From: Lysobacterales bacterium
GTDB lineage: Bacteria; Pseudomonadota; Gammaproteobacteria; Xanthomonadales; Rhodanobacteraceae
Reading direction: 5' to 3'
Length of the DNA: 64,000 bases
Assembly (NCBI GenBank): GCA_016721015.1
Contig: JADKJL010000003.1
Span: forward strand, 316,382-380,381
Part shown: positions 53,198 to 63,000 of the stretch, piece by piece
How positions within the stretch are numbered: the stretch's first letter is position 1
How the letters are laid out: each line of letters starts with the position of its first letter
Notes under the pieces: model-generated
What the model saw: only the letters and a program-made list of their open reading frames with translations
What the model was told of the DNA's origin: nothing
Databases searched by the model: none
Made by a program: the position numbers and the translations under genes

Positions 53198-53399
53198 GGC
53201 TTCGATTCGCTCGTGGAGTCTAGCACTTTGAATATCAGGCAGATCTTGGCAGAAGCCCGGATTTCAAGGACGCCAAGGCAAAATGCCAGTGCCCAACCTC
53301 ACCTGGAAGCATCCGGCCGCAGGCCCGATCCGCTATCATGTGCGGCTTCCCATGGCCCCTGCGGCCGACTTGAATCGAACACTCCGGAGCAAGCAATAC

Positions 53400-54803
53400 A
53401 TGTCCGTCGTCAGCGTCAAACAGGCCTTGAGCGGCAATCTTCCCGCCGGCAGCCTCGTCAGTGTGCGCGGCTGGGTGCGCACCCGTCGTGATTCAAAGGC
53501 GGGCTTGTCTTTCATCAATCTCAGTGATGGCTCCTGCTTCGATCCGATCCAGATCGTCGCGCCGGATTCGCTGGCCAATTATGCCGACGAGGTGCTGCAC
53601 CTCAGCGCCGGTTGCGCCCTGATCGCCAGCGGCGAGCTGGTCGCTTCGCAAGGCAAGGGCCAGGGTTTCGGAATTGCAGGCCAGCGCGATCGAAGTGGTC
53701 GGCTGGGTCGACGATCCGGAAACCTACCCGATCCAGCCCAAGGCGCATTCACTCGAATTCCTGCGCGAAGTCGCGCATCTGCGCCCGCGCACCAATCTGT
53801 TCGGCGCAATCACCCGCGTGCGCCATACCCTGGCCTCGGCGATTCATCGCTATTTCGACCAGAACGGCTATTGCTGGGTCAACACGCCGATCATCACCAC
53901 CTCGGATGCCGAAGGCGCCGGGCAGATGTTCCGCGTCTCGACGCTGGATCTGATGAACCTGCCGCGCACCGACAAGGGCGCCATCGACATGCGCAAAGGA
54001 TTTCTTCGGCAAGGATGCGTTCCTGACCGTGTCCGGTCAGCTCAATGTCGAAGGCTATTGCCTCGCCCTGAGCAAGGTCTACACGTTCGGCCCGACCTTC
54101 CGCGCGGAGAACTCCAATACCGCGCGTCACCTCGCCGAATTCCTGGATGATCGAGCCCGAGATTGCGTTTGCCGACCTCGCCGAGAACGCGCGCGTTGCC
54201 GAGGAACTTCTCAAATTCGTGTTCAAGACCGTGCTCGACGAGCGCCCCGACGACATGGCGTTCTTCGCCGAGCGTGTCGAAAAGACGGCTGTAGCGCGAC
54301 TCGAGGCTTTCATCAACGCGCCATTCGAACGCATCGACTACACCGATGCCGTCGAGATCCTGAAGAAATCCGGCAAGAAGTTCGAGTTTCCGGTCGAATG
54401 GGGCATCGATCTGCAGACCGAGCACGAGCGCTACCTGGTCGAGGAACATGTCGGCCGACCTGTCGTTGTCACCAACTATCCGGAAAAAATCAAGGCCTTC
54501 TACATGCGCCTCAACGATGACCAGCGCACCGTCGCGGCGATGGACGTGCTTGCGCCGGGCATCGGCGAGATCATCGGCGGCGCGCAGCGCGAGGAGCGCC
54601 TCGACGTACTCGATGCACGCATGCAGCAGTTCGGCCTCGATCCCGCCCACTACAACTGGTATCGCGATTTCCGCCGCTACGGCACGGTTCCGCATGCCGG
54701 CTTCGGCCTCGGCTTCGAACGACTCGTCGTCTATGTCTGCGGACTCGCCAACATCCGTGATGCGATTCCCTATCCGCGCGTCCCCGGTCATGCGGAATTC
54801 TGA
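53400..54803 (+). CDS. asnS: Asparaginyl-tRNA synthetase (three apparent single-base insertions)
   Basis: A class IIb synthetase with an N-terminal OB fold (VSVRGWVRTRRDSKAGLSF) and a class II core (VNTPIITTSDAEGAGQMF; TFGPTFRAENSNTARHLAEF; FGLGFERLVVYVCGLANIRD). The reading frame breaks three times, each explained by one duplicated base: GG at 53670-53671, GG at 53998-53999 and CC at 54142-54143. Removing one base at each restores continuous, family-like sequence and exactly 466 codons, the length of E. coli AsnRS. An essential gene with pristine sequence between breaks argues for sequence errors over decay. Confidence 0.9.
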
Positions 54804-55108
54804 TGCACGCCGCACGTGAGTTCATGTTGCTGGCCGGCCTCGGCTTTCTCGTTGCCGGACTGACCACCTATGTGATGACCTGGATCCTTGTCGTCACCCA
54901 TTTGCGTGACCACCAACCTGCGGAACGCAAGCGCATCGGCGGCTTCATGTTCGCACCGCGCGCCTTTGGCTGGTTCCTCGCACGCCGCTATCGCGCCTTT
55001 GGCGATCGCAATCTCAGCGCCCTCGCCCGCCTCGGCAGCATCGGCGCCTGGGCGATCGTATTCGGTGCAATCGCGGCCGTTTCCTCAAAAGCCCTCGGTG
55101 GGATCTGA
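54803..55108 (+). CDS. Small two-helix inner-membrane protein
   Basis: A 101-residue protein with a transmembrane helix near each end (LLAGLGFLVAGLTTYVMTWI and IGAWAIVFGAIAAV) and a basic loop between. Its ATG overlaps the asnS stop by one base, implying coupling. I do not recognise the family. Confidence 0.7.
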   Translation: MHAAREFMLLAGLGFLVAGLTTYVMTWILVVTHLRDHQPAERKRIGGFMFAPRAFGWFLARRYRAFGDRNLSALARLGSIGAWAIVFGAIAAVSSKALGGI

Positions 55109-55110
55109 AC

Positions 55111-55443
55111 ATGATCAACGAAGAAGACATCGACGAATCCTTTGCAGATCCCGGTGAATGGTGGGTTGCCGTCGTCGGCGACACCCTGGTCTGGGCGCGC
55201 CTGACCGTGCTCGAATCCGGCATTGCCGAGGTCTTCGACTCCAGCGGCGAACGCCCGCGCTACGATGACGAGCAACACGCGCGCATGGCCCTGCTCGATG
55301 CCGAGTTCCGCGCTTTCGACGGTCTCGACGAAGAGGACGCCGCAGTCATGGGCTTCGATCTCGAATCGGTCGATTCGCCCCATTCGAATGATGACGAAGA
55401 CCTGCTCACGATGATGGTGCAGAAGCTCTCCCGCATCCAGTAA
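55111..55443 (+). CDS. Acidic hypothetical protein
   Basis: A 110-residue, strongly acidic, soluble protein (EEDIDESFADPGEWWVAVVG; LDEEDAAVMGFDLESVD) with no membrane segment or known motif. It starts two bases after the preceding gene and precedes the SDR gene by 20 bases, so it belongs to the asnS transcript. No function can be assigned. Confidence 0.65.
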   Translation: MINEEDIDESFADPGEWWVAVVGDTLVWARLTVLESGIAEVFDSSGERPRYDDEQHARMALLDAEFRAFDGLDEEDAAVMGFDLESVDSPHSNDDEDLLTMMVQKLSRIQ

Positions 55444-55463
55444 TCCGACCCGGGGCCACCACG

Positions 55464-56252
55464 ATGAATCTCGAACTGCTCGGCAAACATGCCCTCGTCT
55501 GCGGTGCCTCGCAGGGTATCGGTCGCGCCACCGCGCATGAACTTGCCGCACTCGGCGCCGACGTCACCGTGCTTGCGCGTTCGCCAGAACCCCTCGAAAG
55601 AGTCGTCAGTGAACTACCGCGCATTAACAGTGCGCAGAAGCACGGCTATGTTGCCGTCGACATGCGCAATCATGCCGAGCTGCGCGTCAAAATCGAGGCA
55701 GTGGCCAACGCGGATCCGCTCAACATCTTCATCAACAATACCGGCGGCCCGCCAGGTGGCCCGGCTAGCACGGCTTCAGCCGAGGATTTCCTCGGCGCGT
55801 TCAACCAGCACCTGATCGCCGCTCAGGTCATCCTGCAGGCGATCCTTCCTGGCATGCAGGGCAGCGGCTATGGCCGCATCGTCAACGTGATCTCGACCTC
55901 GGTGAAGGAGCCGATCCGCAACCTCGGCGTTTCCAACACGATCCGCGGCGCCGTTGCCAGCTGGTCAAAAACACTCGCCGGCGAACTCGGCTCATTCGGT
56001 ATCACCGTCAACAATGTCCTGCCCGGCTACACGCGCACCCAACGCCTCGAGCAGATCCTGGCCGATCGCGCGCGTGCCACCGGCAACAGCGAACAAGACA
56101 TCGCCGACAGCATGCTAGCCACGGTTCCACTGCGCCGCTTCGCCGAAGCCAGCGAAATCGCCAGTGTCATCGCCTTCCTCGCCTCACCGGCGGCGGGTTA
56201 CATCAATGGCATCAATGTGCCTGTGGATGGTGGGCGCACGCTTTCACTCTAA
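55464..56252 (+). CDS. Short-chain dehydrogenase/reductase with altered active site
   Basis: A 262-residue Rossmann-fold protein. The cofactor loop is CGASQGIG, the NNTG motif is at 91-94 and the C-terminal part has the SDR PVDGGRTL ending. By alignment of the helix after Ser144 (ISTSVKEPIRNLGVSNTIRG), the catalytic Tyr is replaced by Ser157 and the Lys by Arg161. Related SDRs with this substitution exist, so it may be a distinct subfamily, not a broken gene. Substrate unknown. Confidence 0.85.
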   Translation: MNLELLGKHALVCGASQGIGRATAHELAALGADVTVLARSPEPLERVVSELPRINSAQKHGYVAVDMRNHAELRVKIEAVANADPLNIFINNTGGPPGGPASTASAEDFLGAFNQHLIAAQVILQAILPGMQGSGYGRIVNVISTSVKEPIRNLGVSNTIRGAVASWSKTLAGELGSFGITVNNVLPGYTRTQRLEQILADRARATGNSEQDIADSMLATVPLRRFAEASEIASVIAFLASPAAGYINGINVPVDGGRTLSL

Positions 56253-56330
56253 GCAGCAAGAAAGTGCGAATAACGGTTACCGAGCGCAGCAAAATTGCAT
56301 ACGAACTTTTGGAATGAGAATCCGAAGACA

Positions 56331-59225
56331 TTATTGAAGCGTGCTGCGCTCCTCAGGTAGGTACTCTGGTGGCGTGGTTCTTTTGCAAAGATCCGCGGCC
56401 ACGTCGAACCCGGCATTTACAGACGCGGCTATGCCTGGCTGTCCCGTTCCAATGGCTGGCGAAAGAATCAATGACTGCATTGAGCGATTTTCGTCTTCGT
56501 CACCGTAGAAATAAAAGCCTGTATTCAGGACCATTCCCATCGGCGTCCCTCGCGCATACCAAGGTATGGCCTCAGGCGCATACGGAACAGGGACTTCATA
56601 CGGAAAATCGACATCTTCCTTGTAAAATTGCCGCCTCAAGAAGTTGCTTCCGTGAAACTGGGTATGACTACGACGCAGGTACTCATCCTGTATGGCAATC
56701 TCGACTTGCTGGCCATCGCTGATGAGCGCAATACGAAAGAACTCACCCGGCTGAAGATGTTGCCCACTCCTGAGCGTCGCGATTGTTTGTTCTTCGACGC
56801 ACGCGGTCATGGAATCCATCGTCGCCGGCGCCCAAGGGTAGCCAAGCGGAAGTTCAGGAAAATTTGCCGGCGGAACCCAATGGCCATAGAGATAGAACCA
56901 ATCAGTTCCATTCCAACCCGATAGATAATTGGGCTCGACCAAATCCTTGGTTCCAACGGCGATCCCATCTTCCTCAAACCCAAGCGGCCCGCGGTATGCC
57001 ACTTGCAGAAACAGATCGGTTGCGTTGATTGGTATCGGATCCTCGGAAAAATCGAACTCCGCCAGTACTGACTCGCTTTCACAGTCTGCCCCCGCTGCAT
57101 GGGTTCCCGTGTTGACGTTGCCAACGTTTATGCAGGGGTTGATCGCACCGCTAGTATTGCCAGGCAGATTGCCGCTCGCATCCAAGGCGACGGGTGCTGA
57201 GACGGAAATTTCCTGAAATGCCGAACGGGTTTCCCCAAGCGAGCATCCGCTGGGCACTCGTCGATCGGTCGGATCTGGCACGCCCGTGGTGGGATTCGGC
57301 ATCGTCACGTATTCGCCTGACAGGTCTGGCTGATAGCAAGGATTGCGGTGGTAGCGTGCAATCGCAACGAGGTGCCCCGTAGGATTACCGGACGAATCCA
57401 CCCCCGCGTGCATATCCTGCGGAACGAAAGTCCCTGAACCTGCGTCGAGTAGCGTCGGATTGCCATTGGCATCCGTCATCGTGACGTTGCGAACTCGCAC
57501 TCTGAGCTTCTTGAAGCCAAATATACGTCCGGACGCATCCATCGGTATACCGCCCTCGACATGGTGGGGAGTACCTTGATCGACCACCGCATATAGACCT
57601 TCCGGAGGAGATGAAAGCTTAAGTTCTCCGCGGAAAAAGAAATCAAGGAGCCCTGCGGAATAACCTATCGCTCGCGGAATTGTCAGATTGCCGATGGAGT
57701 CGAGCACGGTGGGCGACAACGTCATTGAAATTCTATCGACCTCAGGCGGCAAGCCGTCGGGCAGATCGAGTCGTTTGAATACGCCTTCGGTGGCAATTGG
57801 AACGTTCGGCCGCGTGAATCCCTGAGGCAATTCATCCATTGCACTTGCATAACCCGGATTCAACGTATCGTCTACTTGATGAGTGTAGAAGAGACATGTC
57901 GCGGCGCTGAGTCGTCCATCAACCAAGAAAGCACTTTCGCAGCGTCCGTTCTGGAAGGAATATCCGTTCTGTGGATCAGTTAAATCCCTCGGCGGGTAAG
58001 TATGCGGATATCCATCCATCGCCTCGATGTACGGCAACGTCCCCCCGGTAAAGAATCCACGGTTCGAGTAGTCGGCAAGTCCCATCCGCGAAGGGATATC
58101 GACTAACCCTCCACCGAGCCCTATTCGCGTTGTGAAAAACCGCAGTGGCGTCGCGAACATGACCGGCTGCCCCATCCCGTACGTGCCGAGCCGCGGCACC
58201 GAGAGCGGTATCGCTTCGGAGGAAAAGAATCCGCGCACGAATTGCCCGACGTCACCACCGCCGAGCACTCGCGCATTCGTGTAGCGTTCGAAGGCTTGTT
58301 GCTCGTCCGTGTTGATTACCGCATGCGAATCGTTGCGTGTGTGCTGCGGCTGCGCCGCGTCCTCCAGAAGATGTACGACATTTCCCAGCGAACGAAACAA
58401 GGTCGCCCAATAGACCATTCGAAATTCGCTCTCCACATTCCGTCGCCACGAGTCATCGCTACCACCCTCTCTGATAGCGCTTCGATAGGTCAATGCTTGC
58501 CAAAATGCGTTTCTCGCATCGAGGTAACTATATGTATTTCGAGATGAGCCGCTTGCGGGCCGAGGAGGGTGCGCAAAACTATCTTCGTAGCCCAATGCCC
58601 AATCGATCGACTTCAATCCTTGAATTAATGGATCTGTTGTCAATCCAATATCATAAACTGGATCATAGAAGTGATTCAGCGGACGAACCAACCAGCCCGG
58701 CTGATCCAAAACCGTCCTCAGCCAGAGCGACGCGCACGCACTTCCACGCACTCCAAAGAGACCCATCGGACCGGGGCCCATGTCGTCCTCCCGAATTGCC
58801 CCTCGAACGAGCCAGTTTCTGAGATTCAACAGAGGAGTACCACCCACAGGCTCTACGGTTGCGATAAACAGTTCCGTGAACTCGGCTCTGTTTTCGGGAA
58901 GCTGACGGAACTGCTGCATCTGGCAGCGCTCAAATGCTGCCGGTTGATCCATGACAGGAATTGCGTCAGGGTTATCGAAGAAATTCCCTTGATCAGAAAA
59001 ATAGAGGGAAAGCTGTTGAATCCAGTAGGGTTTGAACGGATCAGAAGGATGAAGCCTGTCAATTAGCAGTCGCGCCACCACACTGTCTTCACCCGAATGT
59101 GACAAGGTCGAGCGCTTGTAGGCCTCGGTCGTTATCAGGGCATGCGTTTGGGTTTCAAACGCGACAACGAACCTCACTGCAACCAGCAATAGGGCGGCGA
59201 CCAAAGCTTGCGTATATCTCATCAT
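56331..59225 (-). CDS. Large exported zinc phospholipase C/S1-nuclease-like protein
   Basis: A 964-residue protein with a signal peptide (TQALVAALLLVAVRFVVAF) and an N-terminal half resembling zinc-dependent phospholipase C: ETQTHALITTEAY just after the cleavage site, NHFYDPVYDIGL, and VVHLLEDAAQPQHTRNDSH, which supply the expected His/Asp/Glu metal ligands. The rest (about 500 residues) is beta-rich, without a domain I recognise. Members are often much shorter, so this is a long variant. Its ATG overlaps the stop of the preceding secreted gene by four bases, so the two are translationally coupled. AT content looks higher than in the housekeeping genes to the left. Confidence 0.7.
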   Translation of the reverse strand: MMRYTQALVAALLLVAVRFVVAFETQTHALITTEAYKRSTLSHSGEDSVVARLLIDRLHPSDPFKPYWIQQLSLYFSDQGNFFDNPDAIPVMDQPAAFERCQMQQFRQLPENRAEFTELFIATVEPVGGTPLLNLRNWLVRGAIREDDMGPGPMGLFGVRGSACASLWLRTVLDQPGWLVRPLNHFYDPVYDIGLTTDPLIQGLKSIDWALGYEDSFAHPPRPASGSSRNTYSYLDARNAFWQALTYRSAIREGGSDDSWRRNVESEFRMVYWATLFRSLGNVVHLLEDAAQPQHTRNDSHAVINTDEQQAFERYTNARVLGGGDVGQFVRGFFSSEAIPLSVPRLGTYGMGQPVMFATPLRFFTTRIGLGGGLVDIPSRMGLADYSNRGFFTGGTLPYIEAMDGYPHTYPPRDLTDPQNGYSFQNGRCESAFLVDGRLSAATCLFYTHQVDDTLNPGYASAMDELPQGFTRPNVPIATEGVFKRLDLPDGLPPEVDRISMTLSPTVLDSIGNLTIPRAIGYSAGLLDFFFRGELKLSSPPEGLYAVVDQGTPHHVEGGIPMDASGRIFGFKKLRVRVRNVTMTDANGNPTLLDAGSGTFVPQDMHAGVDSSGNPTGHLVAIARYHRNPCYQPDLSGEYVTMPNPTTGVPDPTDRRVPSGCSLGETRSAFQEISVSAPVALDASGNLPGNTSGAINPCINVGNVNTGTHAAGADCESESVLAEFDFSEDPIPINATDLFLQVAYRGPLGFEEDGIAVGTKDLVEPNYLSGWNGTDWFYLYGHWVPPANFPELPLGYPWAPATMDSMTACVEEQTIATLRSGQHLQPGEFFRIALISDGQQVEIAIQDEYLRRSHTQFHGSNFLRRQFYKEDVDFPYEVPVPYAPEAIPWYARGTPMGMVLNTGFYFYGDEDENRSMQSLILSPAIGTGQPGIAASVNAGFDVAADLCKRTTPPEYLPEERSTLQ

Positions 59226-60040
59226 GGCACCCCAGTTCCATTGGTAATAATCCTGCACATCGTCCCTGCCTTGTATTTGGGCCTGTCGTACAACTCTTTC
59301 CCGACGTTCCCGGGGTCCAACTTCTTACGCAATTCAATCTTGCCGATTGGATCCAGGGAAAAGCCATAGACCGACATTGCGGTCGAGTAATCCAGATCTG
59401 AATCGGGATCTTCCGAACACACCCAGGGGGCGAGCAGGTCGTAGCCCTTCTTGCGTATCGCCACGTCGTCCGGTCGCGTCGAATCGAAATATGGATTGCT
59501 TGTTCCCTTTACTGTGCTGTAGTAGGAGGCCGCCTGCTTCAACGTGAGAGTCGGCTTGAACATTCGAATGATTCCGAGATTTCCCAGCCACTGGTCGGCA
59601 GTCGACAATTCCGGTGTCCGTGCGGTTGATCGCGGCAGGAAGCTCGGCATTCCATAGTCGTCCATGTATAGCCAGGCTTTCTCATCGCCGACGACGGCAT
59701 ATCCCGGTTCAAACACCGTGACAACCCAAGTAATGCGAGGATGCGTTCCCGGCGTGGCGATGTACAGATCAGACCAGGTTGATGGAATCGAGAATCGGCC
59801 TTCTGCGTCGGTACGTACGATGACGTTGTACAGAACCATGTTTCCGGACGGCCCAAAGAACACGGGATCGGACACGAATCTGGCAGAAGAAATTACCAAG
59901 GCGTTCGGAAGACCCTTGCCGGTTTCGACGTCGACAACTTTTCCAGATTTCGACCTGTGCGCTGCGATACAGCCCGGAATCTGCGGCGTGAACGGCGCGA
60001 TGAGCAGGATTATCAGGAATCCGAGAAAGATACGAGCCAT
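59222..60040 (-). CDS. Exported protein with a carboxypeptidase-regulatory-like domain
   Basis: A 272-residue protein with an N-terminal hydrophobic signal (FLGFLIILLIAPFTPQIPG) and a beta-sandwich of the CarboxypepD_reg type (GKVVDVETGKGLPNALVISS, then VIVRTDAEGRFSIPSTW). The C-terminal half is unassigned. It lies four bases after the large Ig/IPT gene and overlaps the phospholipase-like gene by four bases, forming one operon. Confidence 0.7.
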   Translation of the reverse strand: MARIFLGFLIILLIAPFTPQIPGCIAAHRSKSGKVVDVETGKGLPNALVISSARFVSDPVFFGPSGNMVLYNVIVRTDAEGRFSIPSTWSDLYIATPGTHPRITWVVTVFEPGYAVVGDEKAWLYMDDYGMPSFLPRSTARTPELSTADQWLGNLGIIRMFKPTLTLKQAASYYSTVKGTSNPYFDSTRPDDVAIRKKGYDLLAPWVCSEDPDSDLDYSTAMSVYGFSLDPIGKIELRKKLDPGNVGKELYDRPKYKAGTMCRIITNGTGVP

Positions 60041-60044
60041 GGAC

Positions 60045-63000
60045 CTACATTCCCCTTATGCGCCAGACGCCGTTGGCGTCCTGAACCAGTTGTATGTGGT
60101 ACCCACTGCGGGTTAGGTCGGCGTTGTCACGCATCACGAGAATTTCGGCATATTCGGGTCCAATGAAACCGCTGGCGATTGTCCCGAGTTGAGTCGCGAC
60201 TGTTGACATATTTGCGCCGAGCGCCGTAAACGCCGCCACGTAGCGGGGCCTAACTGATTCATCGTAGGCTAGCCCGGCCCCGCTTGCATCCGCTTCGACG
60301 AACTTTTTCTTGACATAGCCATAGACATCACAGAGCATCCCTCGTTCTACTGCAGCGCTGCGAATCAACACCCATTGTGTGACGGTATAGGTCCGTCTCG
60401 TATTGCTCGTGACCTCAAGTGTCGCCTTGAACAAACCCGGTTTGGAATACCCAAAGGATCGCGGGAACTCATCAATCGACGTCGAGGTGATATCGAAAAC
60501 GCCATCACCATCTGTGTCGATTCGAATGCTTTGCAGGTTGCTTCCGGCCAGACTCTCGTGCAGCTCGATATCAAATGTAATAGTCGCCGGCGCCATACCA
60601 ATCGGTTGTTCGGCATGAAATGAAATGAGCGACTCTGCGTTGCCGCATGCCAGGCAGTCGATTTTAGCTTTGGGATCTCCCTCAACATCGATGGGAGCGA
60701 TGGACTTCCCGCCGCTGTGATTCAAGGTGATTGATGCCGTAGCCGTCACACCCGGCAGCGTGGTGGCGACTGCCTCGAGCGTGCCCGCTTTTGGCAAGCG
60801 CACATTCGGCACCATGAACCTGCCGTTCACGGTCTTTGCGGGTATGCCATTGATTGTGATACCGGTGTTGACCGGCCCGGTGAATGTACCAACCACATCC
60901 ACAATATCGCCCGGCGAACTGGATCCCTCTTCCGGAGAATCAATCGTTACGTTCAATGATCCGTTGCCCGTAATATTTTGGGCCTGACCCGCGGTGTATA
61001 CCGCGCCGCTCAATTGCCCTATGGGAACAAATCCTGGCGGATCGTTCGGTACCGTGCGCGGATCGAATCCACAGATCTCGGTTGAGGTTGCCGGATTGGT
61101 GATGTGCGGGAAATTCGGTGAATCGGCTGGCGCGTAGGTCTCATCACCCGTGTAACGGGCAAACAATGTGGTCTCGCCAACCTCGGCTTGCATCGCCGTG
61201 CAGGTCGTCGCCGGCAGGGCGATCAGGCAGCCATGGATACCATCGCTGACCGTCACCGCGCCGGTCGGGGTCGGACCAGATGGAGAGACCGGCGTCCCCG
61301 CGATCTGGACCGTGAATGACTGACCCCCAATCGAAGGTTCGGCGCTGACTGAGGCGATTGCCACTTCGGCGGATTCGGTGCCGATTGGAACTACGGTAAA
61401 GGACGATGCACTGACACCCGTCTGTCCAGACACTGTCACCGAAACCGGTCCGGTTGTTGCGCCCTGCGGAACTAGCGCTACCAATTGTGTCGCACCTGCC
61501 TGCATGACGAACGCAGGCTCCCCGTTGAACCTGACGATATTGTTGGTGATGGCAGCGGTATTGAACCCCTGCCCGGTAATGGTCACGGGAATACCCACTA
61601 CACCGGACATCGGGGCAAAGCCCGAGACATTCGGCGCAGGCAATGGCGATGTCACCACAAAATTGGTTGCGCTGGTCGCTGTCCTGCCAAGTACGTTGAC
61701 CTGGATCGGACCTGTTGTCGCCCAGGAGGGCACATTGGCAACCAACTGGGTCGTCGTCGTGGACGTCAAGGTCGCCGGCGTGCCGTTGAAACTGACTGAA
61801 TTGTTGGCCAGCGTTGCGTTGAAGTTGTTGCCGTAGATGGTCACCGGGGCACCATAGATGCCACTGCCTGGCGTGAAGCTTGTAATCGTTGGCGGCGGCG
61901 ATTCTGTTACCGTGAAATTTGAATTGCTCTGCACCGATCGCCCGCCAACGGTCACCTGAATTAGACCCGTTGTCGCGGCACTCGGCACTATCACATCCAG
62001 TCGAGTTGCCGTAACAAAAGTGATCACGGCTGGTGCACCGTTGAACGCGACGATATCGTTGCCAATGTTTATATCGAAGTTGGTTCCGGTGATCGAGGCG
62101 GTAGACCCCACCAAACCTGATGGTGGCCAGAAACTGGTGATCGTTGGTGGTCCTAGCGAGATCGTGTGCGGCACCGTGTCCGCGTCGAAGCCCGCGTAAG
62201 TTGTATCTCCGCCGTACCAGGCAGATATGCTGCGCGGCCCTGCGGATCCCGAAGTCATTACACAGCTATTCGACGGAAGCGAGATGGTGCAACTCATTGC
62301 GTTCCCATCGCTCACGGAGACCGTCCCTGTGGGAGCGGGACTTGAGGAGGATCAGCGATAACCTCGACGGTGGTGGTGAACGGCTGCCCAGACTCCGATG
62401 GCTCGGGAGACACACTCGAGATAACAGCAGTGACGGTTTTTCTTGACGACGTTCATTGCATTGGTCGAAAACGATGAGCTGGAGGTGAACATCGTCGAGT
62501 CAGCCGGCGTGTAGAGGAAGTTGAGTGTACTCAAACCGGACTGAGTAGCATCCAGCATGCATCCGTTGTCCTCGAAAGATCAAAAATGCAGAAGGCGCTC
62601 TGACTCTGCGCGCTCCTCTCACCGTGCCTTGTGGCTCGCCGCAAGCGCCATTGCTCGGATTGACGGCAACCTCGACCCTGGCGCTTGATCCAATGACAAC
62701 GGGATTTGGCGCGACGCTCGTCAATGTGATCGTCGTCGGAATGGGCGCCGCACGTTGGCTGCACGATTGCATGGTGTTGATGGATGCCGGCAAGCTCAAC
62801 GGACGATCGTAGATCTTTCGGGCATCCGCATTCTCTTCCAGCGAATATTGGCCGGTCGCTGGAAGCGTCGGCAGATCGATTGCACCAGCGCTGTTTGCGC
62901 TCGGAAACGAGGAGCACGGACCCGTTCGGCTGATAAGCAGTCAATGGAAAATAGACGGAACTGTTTGGGCAGCTCCCCGTTGAACTGAAGGTTCCTGACC

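Noticed and set aside
62321..62346. GTGGGAGCGGGACTT resembling a REP unit in the giant gene
   Set aside because: It lacks the paired hairpin and lies where Ig-repeat coding sequence explains it; similarity is probably chance.
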